Source of the DNA: Anaeromicrobium sp.
GTDB taxonomy: Bacteria > Bacillota > Clostridia > Peptostreptococcales > Thermotaleaceae
DNA length: 33,909 nt
NCBI RefSeq assembly: GCF_025210435.1
Contig: NZ_JAOART010000055.1
Location: 1 to 33,909, forward strand
Direction of reading: 5' to 3'
Part shown: one piece after another, positions 15,836 through 24,602 of the stretch
Layout of the letters: the number at the start of each line of letters is the position of its first letter
Position numbering within the stretch: the stretch's first letter is position 1
Made by a program: the position numbers and the translations under genes
Notes under the pieces: model-generated
Databases searched by the model: none
The model's input: only the letters and a program-made list of their open reading frames with translations
Told to the model about the DNA's origin: nothing

Positions 15836-16795
15836 GTGGAAATAGGTAGAGATATATTAATAGAGATGTATAAAAGAATGAACCAAGCAAGAAGTTTTGA
15901 GCAAAAGGTTAGTTGGTTTTTCGCAAGAGGTATGGTCCATGGAACTACTCACCTATCTATCGGTCAAGAGGGGTGTGGAGTTGCTGCTTGTATGGCCATA
16001 AATAGGGATGATCTAGTGTATTTAACCCATAGGGGTCATAGTCAAATAATAGGTAATGGAATAAATATAAAGAAAATGATGGCTGAACTTCTAGGAAAGT
16101 ATGAGGGATATTGCAAAGGAAAGGGCGGGTCTATGCATATAGCAGACATAGAAAATGGAAACCTTGGGGCTAATGGTATAGTAGGTGGTCAGTTTAGTTT
16201 AGCAGCAGGGGCGGCTTTAACTCAGCAATATAAAAAGACTAATAAAATAGTACTTTGTTTCTTTGGTGATGGTGCGTCTAATGAGGGGAATTTTCATGAA
16301 TCATTAAATATGGCATCCCTTTGGAAATTACCTGTCATATATTTATGTGAAAATAATTTATATGGTATGTCTACTCATACTAGCAGACATATGAATATAG
16401 AAAATGTGGCAGATAGGGCATCTGCCTATGGAATACCTGGATATGTAATCGATGGGAACAATCCAATTGAAGTATATGAAAAGATAAAAGAAGTAAGTGA
16501 GTATGTGAGAAATGGTAATGGACCAGTTTTAATAGAGGCTAAAACCTATAGATGGTTAGGCCATTCAAAATCAGATGCTTGTGTATATAGAACTAAGGAA
16601 GAATTAGAAGGTTGGAAGGAAAAGTGTCCAATAAAATTCATGAAAAATTATTTAATAGAAAAAAATATTGCCACAATAGATGAATTAGAGAAAATAGAAA
16701 AGGATGCAAAGGCTCATATAGAAGAAGCTGTAGAATATGCAAATAGTTGTGAAAATCCACCACTTAGTACATTACTTGAAGATGTATATATTTAG
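15836..16795 (+). CDS. Acetoin/pyruvate-type dehydrogenase E1 component, alpha subunit
   Basis: The 319-aa thiamine-diphosphate enzyme subunit carries the TPP motif GDGASNEGNFHESLNMA, running to CENN (about 143-174), and the GHTSIGQEG-like segment THLSIGQEGCGVAA. The family decarboxylates a 2-oxoacid or cleaves acetoin and passes the acyl group to lipoyl-E2. The short length, without a branched-chain-type extension, fits acetoin dehydrogenase (AcoA) or the PDH-E1 alpha family; the substrate is not settled. It starts with GTG 15836 after GGGGAGGAG at 15821-15829. It is the first gene of the second sigma-54 unit, and the four subunit genes are 12 bases apart. Confidence 0.93.
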   Translation: MEIGRDILIEMYKRMNQARSFEQKVSWFFARGMVHGTTHLSIGQEGCGVAACMAINRDDLVYLTHRGHSQIIGNGINIKKMMAELLGKYEGYCKGKGGSMHIADIENGNLGANGIVGGQFSLAAGAALTQQYKKTNKIVLCFFGDGASNEGNFHESLNMASLWKLPVIYLCENNLYGMSTHTSRHMNIENVADRASAYGIPGYVIDGNNPIEVYEKIKEVSEYVRNGNGPVLIEAKTYRWLGHSKSDACVYRTKEELEGWKEKCPIKFMKNYLIEKNIATIDELEKIEKDAKAHIEEAVEYANSCENPPLSTLLEDVYI

Positions 16796-16807
16796 GGAGG
16801 GATTAGT

Positions 16808-17788
16808 GTGAGAGAGATTACTTATAAAGAGGCCATAAGAGAGGCCATGTGTGAAGAAATGAGAAGGGATGAAAATATCATATTTTTAGGTGAAGATATA
16901 GGAATATACGGTGGAGCATTTGGCGTATCCGTGGGTATGGTAGAAGAATTTGGTGAAGAAAGAGTGAAGGATACTCCCATATCGGAGGCTGCCATAGCTG
17001 GAGCAGGAGTAGGAGCCGCCCTTACAGGATTAAAACCTATAGTTGAACTAATGTTTATGGACTTTTCAACCATAGCAATGGATGCCATAGTAAATCAAGC
17101 GGCAAAGGTTAGATATATGTTTGGAGGTAAGGCAAAGGTACCTATGGTAATAAGAACTCCAGCAGGTTCTGGTACGGGAGCTGCTGCACAGCATTCTCAA
17201 TCATTAGAAGCATGGTTTTGTCATGTGCCTGGCCTAAAGGTAGTAACACCATCTACACCCTATGACGCTAAGGGGTTATTGAAGGCTGCCATAAGGGATG
17301 AAAATCCTGTAGTCTTTGTGGAACAAAAGCTCTTATACAAAATTAAGGGAGAAGTTCCAAAAAAAGAGTATGAAATTCCCCTTGGTAAGGCTCAAGTAAA
17401 AAAAGAAGGAAAGGATTTAACTATAGTTACATATGGAAGAATGTTATCTAGAGTCATGGAAGTTGTGGATGAAGTGGAAGGGGAAAATATAAGTGTGGAA
17501 GTTGTTGACCCTATGACCCTAAGGCCGTTAGATATAGATACTATTGTAGAATCTGTTATTAAGACAGGACATTTAATAGTAGTAAATGAAGCAGTGAAAA
17601 CAGGGGGAGTTGGTGGAGAAATAGCAGCACTTGTGGCTGAAAGTGAAGCCTTTGATTATCTAGATGGGCCTATACTTAGGCTGGCAGGAAAGGAAGTTCC
17701 TATTCCATATAATCCTGTATTAGAAGGAGCTGTAATTCCTAGTAATGATGAGATTAAAAATGCCATATACAAAGTGTTAAATAGATGA
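16808..17788 (+). CDS. Acetoin/pyruvate-type dehydrogenase E1 component, beta subunit
   Basis: The 326-aa subunit partners E1 alpha to form the heterotetrameric E1. Recognised segments are FLGEDIGIYGGAFGVS, DTPISEAAIAGAGVGAAL, RTPAGSGTGAAAQHSQSLEAWFCHVPGLKVV and the C-terminal VVNEAVKTGGVGGEIAA and PIPYNPVLE signatures, all typical of the transketolase-like beta subunit family. GTG 16808 follows the AGGGAGGG site directly downstream of the E1 alpha stop. The short gap suggests coupled translation. Confidence 0.94.
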   Translation: MREITYKEAIREAMCEEMRRDENIIFLGEDIGIYGGAFGVSVGMVEEFGEERVKDTPISEAAIAGAGVGAALTGLKPIVELMFMDFSTIAMDAIVNQAAKVRYMFGGKAKVPMVIRTPAGSGTGAAAQHSQSLEAWFCHVPGLKVVTPSTPYDAKGLLKAAIRDENPVVFVEQKLLYKIKGEVPKKEYEIPLGKAQVKKEGKDLTIVTYGRMLSRVMEVVDEVEGENISVEVVDPMTLRPLDIDTIVESVIKTGHLIVVNEAVKTGGVGGEIAALVAESEAFDYLDGPILRLAGKEVPIPYNPVLEGAVIPSNDEIKNAIYKVLNR

Positions 17789-17800
17789 GGGGGTGAGTAC

Positions 17801-19024
17801 ATGGCTACAGAAGTTATAATGCCTAAGGCTGGAATGGATATGCAAGAGGGTACTATTGTGAAATGGTTAAAAAAAGAAGGGGATAGTGTATCAGAAGGGG
17901 ACCCTATCCTTGAAATTATAACAGATAAAGTAAATATGGAAGTGGAAGCAGAGTGTGATGGAGTACTTATTAAGATTGTGGCAAAAGAGGGTGATGTGCT
18001 TCCTGTATTTACTCCTATTGCTTATATAGGAAATGTTGGAGAATCTATCGGTGAAGATAAAAAAAAGAATACAGAAACGGAAAAAATAAGAGCCACGCCA
18101 GCTGCCAGAAGTGAAGCTAGAAATAGTGGAATAAACTTAGAAGAAGTAGAAGGAACTGGACCTAAAAACAGAATTCAAAAGATAGATATAATAAATCATA
18201 AAGATAAAATAAAAATAACTCCCTTAGCTAAAAATATTGCAACTAGTGAAAAGATAGATATAAACACCATAAAGGGCAGTGGATTTGGTGGAAAGATAGT
18301 AAAAGAAGATGTGGTATCTAAAATAGAAGATAATAATGAAAATATAATTCCTCTTAGTCCTATGAGAAAGGTAATAAGTAGACGAATGAGCCAATCATTT
18401 TTCTCGGCTCCTACTTTCACAATAGATATGGAAGTAGATATGACTAACATTAAAATTTTAAGAGAAAAGGTCATGGATAAAATCATGGAAAGAACTAATT
18501 ACAAAGTAACCTATACAGACTTCATAGTATTAGCCACTATGAAGAATCTAAAGAAACATAAAATAATAAATAGTTCCTTAGTAGAAGAGGGAATTCTTAT
18601 CCATGATCATGTGAGTATTGCCCTAGCCGTTGGACTTGATGAAGGTTTGTTAGTACCTGTTATAAAAAATGTTCATCATATGGGATTAGAGGAAATCATA
18701 TTAAAATCTAGGGATTTGACTACTAGAGCATTAAATGGTGGATTAAAACCAGAAGAACAAGAGGGTAGTACTTTTACTATTAGTAATATGGGGATGTATG
18801 GAGTCAATAGATTTAATCCTATAATAAATCAGCCTAATAGTGCCATATTGGGAGTAAGTGCTATGGCAGATAAACCAATGGTTGTAGATGGTGGAATTAA
18901 AATAAGACCTATGATGAACATAAGTATGACCATAGACCATAGGGTCATAGATGGTACTCCAGGGGCCAAGTTCTTAAAAGACTTAAAAGATATGTTGGAA
19001 GACCCAACACTATTAATATTTTAA
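17801..19024 (+). CDS. Dihydrolipoamide acyltransferase (E2) of the dehydrogenase complex
   Basis: The 407-aa E2 has an N-terminal lipoyl domain (1-77) with lipoyl lysine K43 in ITDKVNME. It then has two successive peripheral-subunit-binding-type segments: about 97-130 (TPAARSEARNSGINLEEVEG) and about 140-178 (ITPLAKNIATSEKIDINTIKG). The C-terminal catalytic domain (about 185-407) ends with the active-site motif TIDHRVIDGTPGAKFL (His and Asp in DHRxxDG). It shuttles acyl groups from E1 to CoA. The tandem binding domains are unusual. ATG 17801 follows GAGGGGGTGAG. The lipoate needed could come from the ligase encoded at 20728. Confidence 0.93.
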   Translation: MATEVIMPKAGMDMQEGTIVKWLKKEGDSVSEGDPILEIITDKVNMEVEAECDGVLIKIVAKEGDVLPVFTPIAYIGNVGESIGEDKKKNTETEKIRATPAARSEARNSGINLEEVEGTGPKNRIQKIDIINHKDKIKITPLAKNIATSEKIDINTIKGSGFGGKIVKEDVVSKIEDNNENIIPLSPMRKVISRRMSQSFFSAPTFTIDMEVDMTNIKILREKVMDKIMERTNYKVTYTDFIVLATMKNLKKHKIINSSLVEEGILIHDHVSIALAVGLDEGLLVPVIKNVHHMGLEEIILKSRDLTTRALNGGLKPEEQEGSTFTISNMGMYGVNRFNPIINQPNSAILGVSAMADKPMVVDGGIKIRPMMNISMTIDHRVIDGTPGAKFLKDLKDMLEDPTLLIF

Positions 19025-19036
19025 GGGGGCTTAGCT

Positions 19037-20404
19037 ATGGAATATGATGTAATTGTAATAGGAGCAGGCCCTGCTGGATATGTGGCTGCAATTAAGGCTT
19101 CTCAATTAGGAGGTAAAGTTGCCCTAGTGGAGAAGAATAAAATTGGAGGAACCTGTTTAAATAGGGGATGTATTCCTACGAAAACATATATTAAAAATGT
19201 GGAAATAATAGAAAGTATAAAAAAAGCAAAATATAGGGGAATAAATTTATTGAATGAAACTTTTAATTTAGATATGAAAAAAATAGTAAAATACAAAAAT
19301 AATGTGGTATTTAATTTGACTAGTGGAGTTCACACCCTATTAAAAAGTTATAAGGTGGACATTTACACAGGAAAAGCCCTTATAAAATCACCTAGTGAAG
19401 TATTAGTTAAAAAACAAATATTAAAGGCAAAGGCCATAATCTATGGAGGTGGGTCTAAGGTTGCAAAAATTCCAATTAAAGGAATAGATTCACCCTTAGT
19501 ACTCACTAGTGATACCATATTAGATTTAGAAGAGATACCTAATAAATTATGCATAATAGGCGGAGGCGTAATTGGAGTTGAGATGGCAGAAATATTTAAT
19601 GCCTATGGAACAAAGGTAACCATAGTGGAAATGTGTGATAGGATACTACCTAATGGAGATTATGAAATAAGTGAATATATGAAAAATATTTTGTCCTTAA
19701 AGGGCATAAAAATCATAACGGGGACACAGGTGAAGAACATAGTTGAGGAAAATAATAAATTAAGACTAATTCTTCCTAAGGGGGAAGAATTAATATGTGA
19801 TAAAGCTTTATTATCTGTAGGACGTGTAAGTGACCTAGAGGGCATAGGAAATATAGGTATAAAAACTGAAAGGGGAAAAATATTAGTAGATGATTATATG
19901 GAGACTAATATTAAAAATATATATGCACCAGGAGATGTGAATGGAAAACTTATGCTTGCCCATAGTGCTTTTAAAATGGGAGAAGTGGCAGCTCAAAATG
20001 CCATGGGCCAAAGGGTTAAATTAGATTTGAAATATACACCAAGTAGCGTATATACTACTACGGAAGTGGCCTTTGTAGGCTTGAGGGAAGATGAAGCTAA
20101 AGAAGATTATCATATTTGTGTAGGTAAGTTTAAGTTTAATGGAAATGGAAGGGCCTTAGCTTCAGGCCACACAGAAGGCTTTGTAAAAGTAATTGGAGAT
20201 AAAAAATATAAAGAAATTTTAGGAATTCATATAATAGGACCTTGTGCATCTGAAATTATAAATGAAGGGGCTACACTCATGGCATCTGAAGTTACCCTAG
20301 AGGAGGTAGCTCATTATATCCATGGTCATCCATCTTACTCAGAAGCTCTTATGGAAGCCTGTGCAGATGCCCTTGGAAAATCTATTCATTTACCTAAAAA
20401 GTAA
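19037..20404 (+). CDS. Dihydrolipoamide dehydrogenase (E3)
   Basis: The 455-aa FAD-dependent disulfide oxidoreductase reoxidises lipoyl-E2 and makes NADH. The FAD loop is VIGAGPAGYVAA (7-18). The redox cysteines are C40 and C45 in GGTCLNRGCIPTK. The NAD-binding loop is IIGGGVIGVEMAE. The second FAD segment ends in YAPGDVNG, and the C-terminal catalytic HGHPSYSE supplies the His-Glu pair. No extra lipoyl domain is attached at the N-terminus. AAGGGGGC precedes ATG 19037. It completes the E1-E2-E3 set in one operon, next to HPr. Confidence 0.95.
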   Translation: MEYDVIVIGAGPAGYVAAIKASQLGGKVALVEKNKIGGTCLNRGCIPTKTYIKNVEIIESIKKAKYRGINLLNETFNLDMKKIVKYKNNVVFNLTSGVHTLLKSYKVDIYTGKALIKSPSEVLVKKQILKAKAIIYGGGSKVAKIPIKGIDSPLVLTSDTILDLEEIPNKLCIIGGGVIGVEMAEIFNAYGTKVTIVEMCDRILPNGDYEISEYMKNILSLKGIKIITGTQVKNIVEENNKLRLILPKGEELICDKALLSVGRVSDLEGIGNIGIKTERGKILVDDYMETNIKNIYAPGDVNGKLMLAHSAFKMGEVAAQNAMGQRVKLDLKYTPSSVYTTTEVAFVGLREDEAKEDYHICVGKFKFNGNGRALASGHTEGFVKVIGDKKYKEILGIHIIGPCASEIINEGATLMASEVTLEEVAHYIHGHPSYSEALMEACADALGKSIHLPKK

Positions 20405-20415
20405 AGGAGGATAAT

Positions 20416-20679
20416 ATGTATAAGAGAGAAGTAACTGTACAAAATGAAACTGGTTTACATGCTAGACCTGCATCTATATTTGTGAAGGAAGCTAACAAGT
20501 ATACTTCTAATATAAGTATATCTATTGGCCAGAAGATTTTTAATGCCAAGAGTATAATGGGAATACTATCAGCTGGTATTAAGAAGGGGACCAAGATTGA
20601 AATAAGTGCAGATGGAAAAGATTCTAAAGAAGCAGTAGATAATTTAGTTAGTTTAGTAGAAAGTAATTTTGGAGAATAG
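20416..20679 (+). CDS. ptsH: Phosphocarrier protein HPr
   Basis: The 87-aa HPr has the catalytic histidine H15 in NETGLHARPAS. Serine S46 in AKSIMGI is the site phosphorylated by HPr kinase in Firmicutes, so this copy looks fit for both transport and regulation. It takes phosphate from enzyme I and gives it to IIA components and to PRD or EIIA modules of regulators such as that at 3851. AAAGGAGG lies before ATG 20416, 12 bases after the E3 gene. Its place in a 2-oxoacid dehydrogenase operon instead of a ptsHI pair is unusual. Confidence 0.95.
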   Translation: MYKREVTVQNETGLHARPASIFVKEANKYTSNISISIGQKIFNAKSIMGILSAGIKKGTKIEISADGKDSKEAVDNLVSLVESNFGE

Positions 20680-20687
20680 ATAGTAAT

Positions 20688-20708
20688 GGTCATAGTTTTT
20701 CTATGACC
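20688..20708 (+). terminator. Hairpin between ptsH and lplA, possible attenuator
   Basis: Arms GGTCATAG and CTATGACC pair perfectly around T5, but the tail (TATTTCTTT) is a poor U run. It may act as partial terminator, processing site or RNA-stability element. It separates the E1-HPr genes from lplA and ptsI. Confidence 0.5.
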
Positions 20709-20727
20709 TATTTCTTTAGGAGGGTCT

Positions 20728-21708
20728 ATGATATACATTGAGAGTAACAGTATAAATCCATATTTTAATTTGGCTTTAGAAGAGTATGTTATGACAAAAA
20801 TGGATAAAGATCAGGAGTACTTCATATTATGGCAAAATGAACCTACCATAGTGGTGGGGAAGCATCAAAATACTATAGGTGAAATAAATTTAGATTATGT
20901 TAAAAATAATAAGATTCATGTGGTAAGAAGATTATCTGGAGGTGGTGCCGTATATCATGATTTAGGTAATTTGAATTTCACCTTTGTAGTTAATAAAAAG
21001 GAAAAAGCTGAATTTGATTTTAAAATTTTTACAAAACCCATAATAGATGTTCTGAAGAAAATGGGTGTTAAAGCAAATCCTACGGGAAGAAATGATCTAG
21101 TAATAAAAGATAAGAAATTTTCTGGCAATGCCCAATATATAAAGAAGGGTAGGATACTTCATCATGGAACATTATTATTTGATTCAGATATGAAAGAGTT
21201 GGTGAAGGCTTTAAATGTGTCAGATGTGAAAATAATATGTAAGGGCATAAAATCTATTAGAAGTAGAGTTACTAACATAAAAGAACATTTAAACAAGGAA
21301 TACACCTTGGAAGATTTTAAAAATAATATTTTAGCGTGTTTATATGGAAATAATATTAAAAAATATGATTTGACCAAGGATGATTATGACTCAATAGATA
21401 AAATAATGAATGAAAGGTATATGACTTGGGAATGGAATTATGGAATCTCACCTAAGTTTAATATAAAAAAAGAAAATAAGTTTCCAAGTGGAAAGATAGA
21501 AACCTATTTATATGTGGAAGATGGAATAATAAAATCTTGTAGAATATATGGAGATTTTTTTGGAAATAGAAATTTAGAATACATAGAAGATCTTTTATTG
21601 AATAAAAAGTATATAGAAGAGGAAATAAGGCATACCTTAAAGGATATGCATATTCATAAACACATTTCAGGTTTAAATCTAGAAAAGTTTATAACTTGTA
21701 TCATATAA
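20728..21708 (+). CDS. lplA: Lipoate-protein ligase A
   Basis: The 326-aa ligase activates free lipoate with ATP and attaches it to lipoyl-domain lysines such as K43 of the E2 at 17801. The conserved lipoate/ATP motif RRLSGGGAVYHDLGNLNFTFV, the substrate lysine region KFSGNAQYIKKGRILHHGTLLF and a C-terminal accessory domain are all visible, which marks a full-length LplA. AGGAGGG precedes ATG 20728. It lies between ptsH and ptsI, an uncommon order. Its ORF runs 13 bases into a longer upstream reading of the ptsI frame, which I do not accept as the ptsI start. Confidence 0.94.
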   Translation: MIYIESNSINPYFNLALEEYVMTKMDKDQEYFILWQNEPTIVVGKHQNTIGEINLDYVKNNKIHVVRRLSGGGAVYHDLGNLNFTFVVNKKEKAEFDFKIFTKPIIDVLKKMGVKANPTGRNDLVIKDKKFSGNAQYIKKGRILHHGTLLFDSDMKELVKALNVSDVKIICKGIKSIRSRVTNIKEHLNKEYTLEDFKNNILACLYGNNIKKYDLTKDDYDSIDKIMNERYMTWEWNYGISPKFNIKKENKFPSGKIETYLYVEDGIIKSCRIYGDFFGNRNLEYIEDLLLNKKYIEEEIRHTLKDMHIHKHISGLNLEKFITCII

Positions 21709-21740
21709 CCTTTAATCCTATGAAGAAAGGGAGGATAATT

Positions 21741-23456
21741 ATGTTAAAGGCCATGGGAGCATCTCCTGGAATTGCCATTGGTAAAGTTATGATAAAAAAG
21801 GAAGAAAAAATAGAAATATTAGAAGAACTTATTGAGGATGTTGAAGAGGAAATAAAGAAATTAGATGATGCAGTGGAACATAGTAAGGTTATTTTAAATG
21901 AATTATATGAACATACTTTAAAAAATATAGGTGAAGATGAAGCTGAAATATTTAAAGCCCATGAACTTATCTTATATGATCCAGAATTGTTTGGAAAAAC
22001 TAGGGAGTTAATAAAAGAGAAAAAAATCTGTGCACCTTATGCATTAAAAACAGTTACACAAGAATTTTTAAATATATTTGAAATGATGGATGATGAATAT
22101 TTAAGAGAGAGGGCATCAGATCTGAGAGATGTAACTACTAGGGTTATAAAAAAATTGCTCCATATGGAAGAGGTGGATTTATCAAATTTAGATGAGAAAG
22201 TCATAATAGTGGCCCATGACTTAACTACATCCCATACGGCTCAGATAGATAAGAGTATGGTTAAGGGATTTGCAACGGAAATAGGAGGTACCACATCCCA
22301 CTCAGCCATAATGGCCAGAACGTTAGAGATACCTGCCATTGTAGGTTGCAGTAATCTATTAGAAAATGTAAAGAATGGGGATATTATAGTCTTTGATGGA
22401 CATGAGGGACACGTATACATAAATCCAGACAAGTCTATCTTAAGGGAATTTGAAAGGAAAGAAATAGTTTACAGAGAATTAAAAGAGAAATTAAGTAAAC
22501 TCAAGGGAAAGGAAAGTGTATCTAAAGATGGAGTAAAGGTAGAATTAGGAGCTAATATAGGAACTCCAGATGATTTAGATGGGGTAATAAAAAATGATGG
22601 TGAGGGAGTAGGATTATTTAGAAGTGAATTTCTATATATGGATAGGGACACACTACCAAGTGAAGAAGAACAATTTAATGCTTACAAAAAAGTTGCAGAG
22701 GGTTTAAAAGACAAACCAATTGTCATAAGAACTTTAGATGTGGGAGGAGATAAGGAAATACCTTATTTAGATTTACCCAAAGAAATAAATCCATTCTTAG
22801 GATATAGGGCCATAAGGGTATGCTTAGACAAGAAAGATATATTTAAAACCCAATTAAGGGCATTACTTCGTGCTAGTCACTATGGAAATATTAAAATAAT
22901 GTTCCCCATGATATCTTCTATAGAGGAATTGAGAAGTTCAAAGGAAGTTGTATATGATTCCATGAATGAATTGAAAAGAGAAAATATTCCTTATGATGAA
23001 GAAATTCAATTGGGTATGATGATAGAGATTCCATCAGCTGCAATTATATCTGACTTATTAGCTAAGGAAGTAGATTTTTTTAGTATAGGAACTAATGATC
23101 TCATTCAATATACAACGGCAGTAGATAGGATGAATAATCAAATAAGCTACTTATATACTCCATATCACCCTGCATTACTTAGACTTATAAAGACTGTCAT
23201 AGATAATGGTCATAAGGAAAATATATGGGTTGCCATGTGTGGAGAAGTGGCAGGAAATCCTAAATTAATACCTATACTTTTAGGAATGGGTTTAGATGAA
23301 TTTAGTATGAGCCCCATATCCATATTAAAAGCTAGGCATATAATAAGAAATATATCTAAAAAAGAAATGGAGATTCACGTGGAAAATATATTAAAGCTAT
23401 CTTCAGCTAAGGATGTGGAAGAATACATAGATAGTAATATAAACATAAATTTTTAG
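21741..23456 (+). CDS. ptsI: Phosphoenolpyruvate-protein phosphotransferase (PTS enzyme I)
   Basis: The 571-aa enzyme I takes phosphate from phosphoenolpyruvate and gives it to HPr. The phosphohistidine is H187 in GGTTSHSAIMART. The PEP-binding domain shows GVGLFRSEFLYMDRDTLPSEEEQF, VIRTLDVGGDKEI, and the catalytic-cysteine segment WVAMCGEVAGNP near the C-terminus. The frame is open from 21696, but that start has no ribosome site. ATG 21741, after AAAGGGAGG at 21726-21734, gives the family's usual MLKAMGASPGIAIG start and length. Whether this is the only enzyme I of the genome cannot be told here. Confidence 0.95.
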   Translation: MLKAMGASPGIAIGKVMIKKEEKIEILEELIEDVEEEIKKLDDAVEHSKVILNELYEHTLKNIGEDEAEIFKAHELILYDPELFGKTRELIKEKKICAPYALKTVTQEFLNIFEMMDDEYLRERASDLRDVTTRVIKKLLHMEEVDLSNLDEKVIIVAHDLTTSHTAQIDKSMVKGFATEIGGTTSHSAIMARTLEIPAIVGCSNLLENVKNGDIIVFDGHEGHVYINPDKSILREFERKEIVYRELKEKLSKLKGKESVSKDGVKVELGANIGTPDDLDGVIKNDGEGVGLFRSEFLYMDRDTLPSEEEQFNAYKKVAEGLKDKPIVIRTLDVGGDKEIPYLDLPKEINPFLGYRAIRVCLDKKDIFKTQLRALLRASHYGNIKIMFPMISSIEELRSSKEVVYDSMNELKRENIPYDEEIQLGMMIEIPSAAIISDLLAKEVDFFSIGTNDLIQYTTAVDRMNNQISYLYTPYHPALLRLIKTVIDNGHKENIWVAMCGEVAGNPKLIPILLGMGLDEFSMSPISILKARHIIRNISKKEMEIHVENILKLSSAKDVEEYIDSNININF

Positions 23457-23534
23457 GAAAATTAATATACATGTTTATATAAAGGGCATATTGGTAAGTA
23501 TTATTAATAAAACTCATGTATATGGGGTGTTAAT

Positions 23535-23879
23535 ATGAAAACTACAAAGATGGAAGCAAATCTACACTGTGTAAATTGTGAAAAAGAAACCCTTCATGAA
23601 GTAATGTACATTGGAGAAAATATAGAGAGAATAACTTGTACAGAATGTAATGCATATGTGAAGATTGATGAAAAGATGGTTATATCTGCCATAGGAGCGG
23701 ATATAGTATCTAGAGTAACTAGTAAGCCTGAGAGGATGAGTAATGAGATAAAGGAAAATTTATCTAAATTCCTTAAATCCATGCCAAAGAGGGTAGTTAC
23801 TAAACCATATAGGATAATAAAAGAACTAAAAGACATAAAAGATAGAACTTGTGACAAAAACAGTAAAAACTCTTCCTAG
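23535..23879 (+). CDS. Small zinc-ribbon protein of unknown function
   Basis: The 114-aa protein has CVNC (12-15) and CTEC (35-38), a probable zinc ribbon, followed by a helical basic tail (KPYRIIKELKDIKD and beyond). It resembles the short proteins annotated as 'bh protein' in Bacillus and Clostridia; I recall the family but know no function. GGGGTG precedes ATG 23535. It ends at the terminator at 23864 and lies 78 bases after ptsI, so it may be the last gene of that unit. A 9-bp inverted repeat, ATATACATG and CATGTATAT, brackets the gap at 23466-23523. Confidence 0.75.
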   Translation: MKTTKMEANLHCVNCEKETLHEVMYIGENIERITCTECNAYVKIDEKMVISAIGADIVSRVTSKPERMSNEIKENLSKFLKSMPKRVVTKPYRIIKELKDIKDRTCDKNSKNSS

Positions 23880-23903
23880 ATTCAGGGAGAGTTTTTAGTT
23901 TTA
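23864..23903 (+). terminator. Rho-independent terminator after the zinc-ribbon gene
   Basis: Arms AAAAACTCTTCC and GGGAGAGTTTTT pair with one mismatch around a short loop, followed by AGTTTT. The left arm overlaps the last codons of the gene ending at 23879. Confidence 0.75.
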
Positions 23904-24025
23904 TACATGATTAAATTGATTATTAATTCTATATACACTAAAATACTTAAAAAGTTTCCTTGAATAAAGGATATTTATATACTAAATTATAATTATAGAT
24001 TTATCAATTAAGGAGGAAATTCATA

Positions 24026-24499
24026 ATGAGAGTTGGACTTGGTTATGATGTACATAAATTGGTGGAAGGAAGAGAATTAATAATAGGAGGAGTAAATATA
24101 GAATACCATCTAGGTTTACTTGGTCATTCAGATGCGGATGTGTTATTACATGCCATAAAGGATGCCCTATTAGGGGCAGCAGCCCTAGGGGATATAGGTA
24201 AACACTTTCCAGATACGGACCCCAAATATAAGGGGGCAAGTAGTGTAGAGTTGTTAAAAGAAGTTAATAGGATATTAAGGGACAAGGGGTATAAGGTAAA
24301 TAACATAGATTCTACCATAATAGCCCAAGCACCAAAGATGGCACCTCATATAGAAAAGATGAGAGAAAATATAGCTACTAGTTTAGATATAGACATAGAT
24401 TGTATAAATGTAAAGGCAACTACTACGGAAAAACTAGGTTTTACAGGAAGAAAAGAAGGTATAGCAGCAGAAGCTATTGCAAGCATTATAAGTATATAA
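24026..24499 (+). CDS. ispF: 2-C-methyl-D-erythritol 2,4-cyclodiphosphate synthase
   Basis: The 157-aa IspF forms the cyclodiphosphate in the MEP pathway. The zinc ligands D8, H10 and H42 lie in GYDVHKL and [10 protein letters not shown]. The [21 protein letters not shown] segment, and the [21 protein letters not shown] end, complete the signature. AAGGAGG lies before ATG 24026. A modest promoter-like pair, TTGAAT at 23960-23965 and TAAATT at 23983-23988 with 17 bases between, may drive it. In Bacillus it lies next to ispD; here it starts the resumed core block. Confidence 0.95.
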   Translation: MRVGLGYDVHKLVEGRELIIGGVNIEYHLGLLGHSDADVLLHAIKDALLGAAALGDIGKHFPDTDPKYKGASSVELLKEVNRILRDKGYKVNNIDSTIIAQAPKMAPHIEKMRENIATSLDIDIDCINVKATTTEKLGFTGRKEGIAAEAIASIISI

Positions 24500-24510
24500 G
24501 TTTATATGCC

Positions 24511-24539
24511 TTGATTAAGCATATTATTTCAGATATAAT
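24511..24539 (+). promoter_or_regulatory. Sigma-A-type promoter of gltX
   Basis: TTGATT at 24511-24516 and TATAAT at 24534-24539 are separated by exactly 17 bases. The site lies in the 103-base gap between ispF and gltX, so gltX can be transcribed apart from ispF. Confidence 0.75.
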
Positions 24540-24602
24540 AAGGAAATGTAAATATAGATATAAATACAAAAATTTAAATAGATAACTTAAGGAGGAATTT
24601 GT

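Noticed and set aside
21696-21740. Longer ptsI reading from 21696
   Set aside because: It overlaps lplA, has no ribosome site, and exceeds the family's usual start; ATG 21741 follows AAAGGGAGG.
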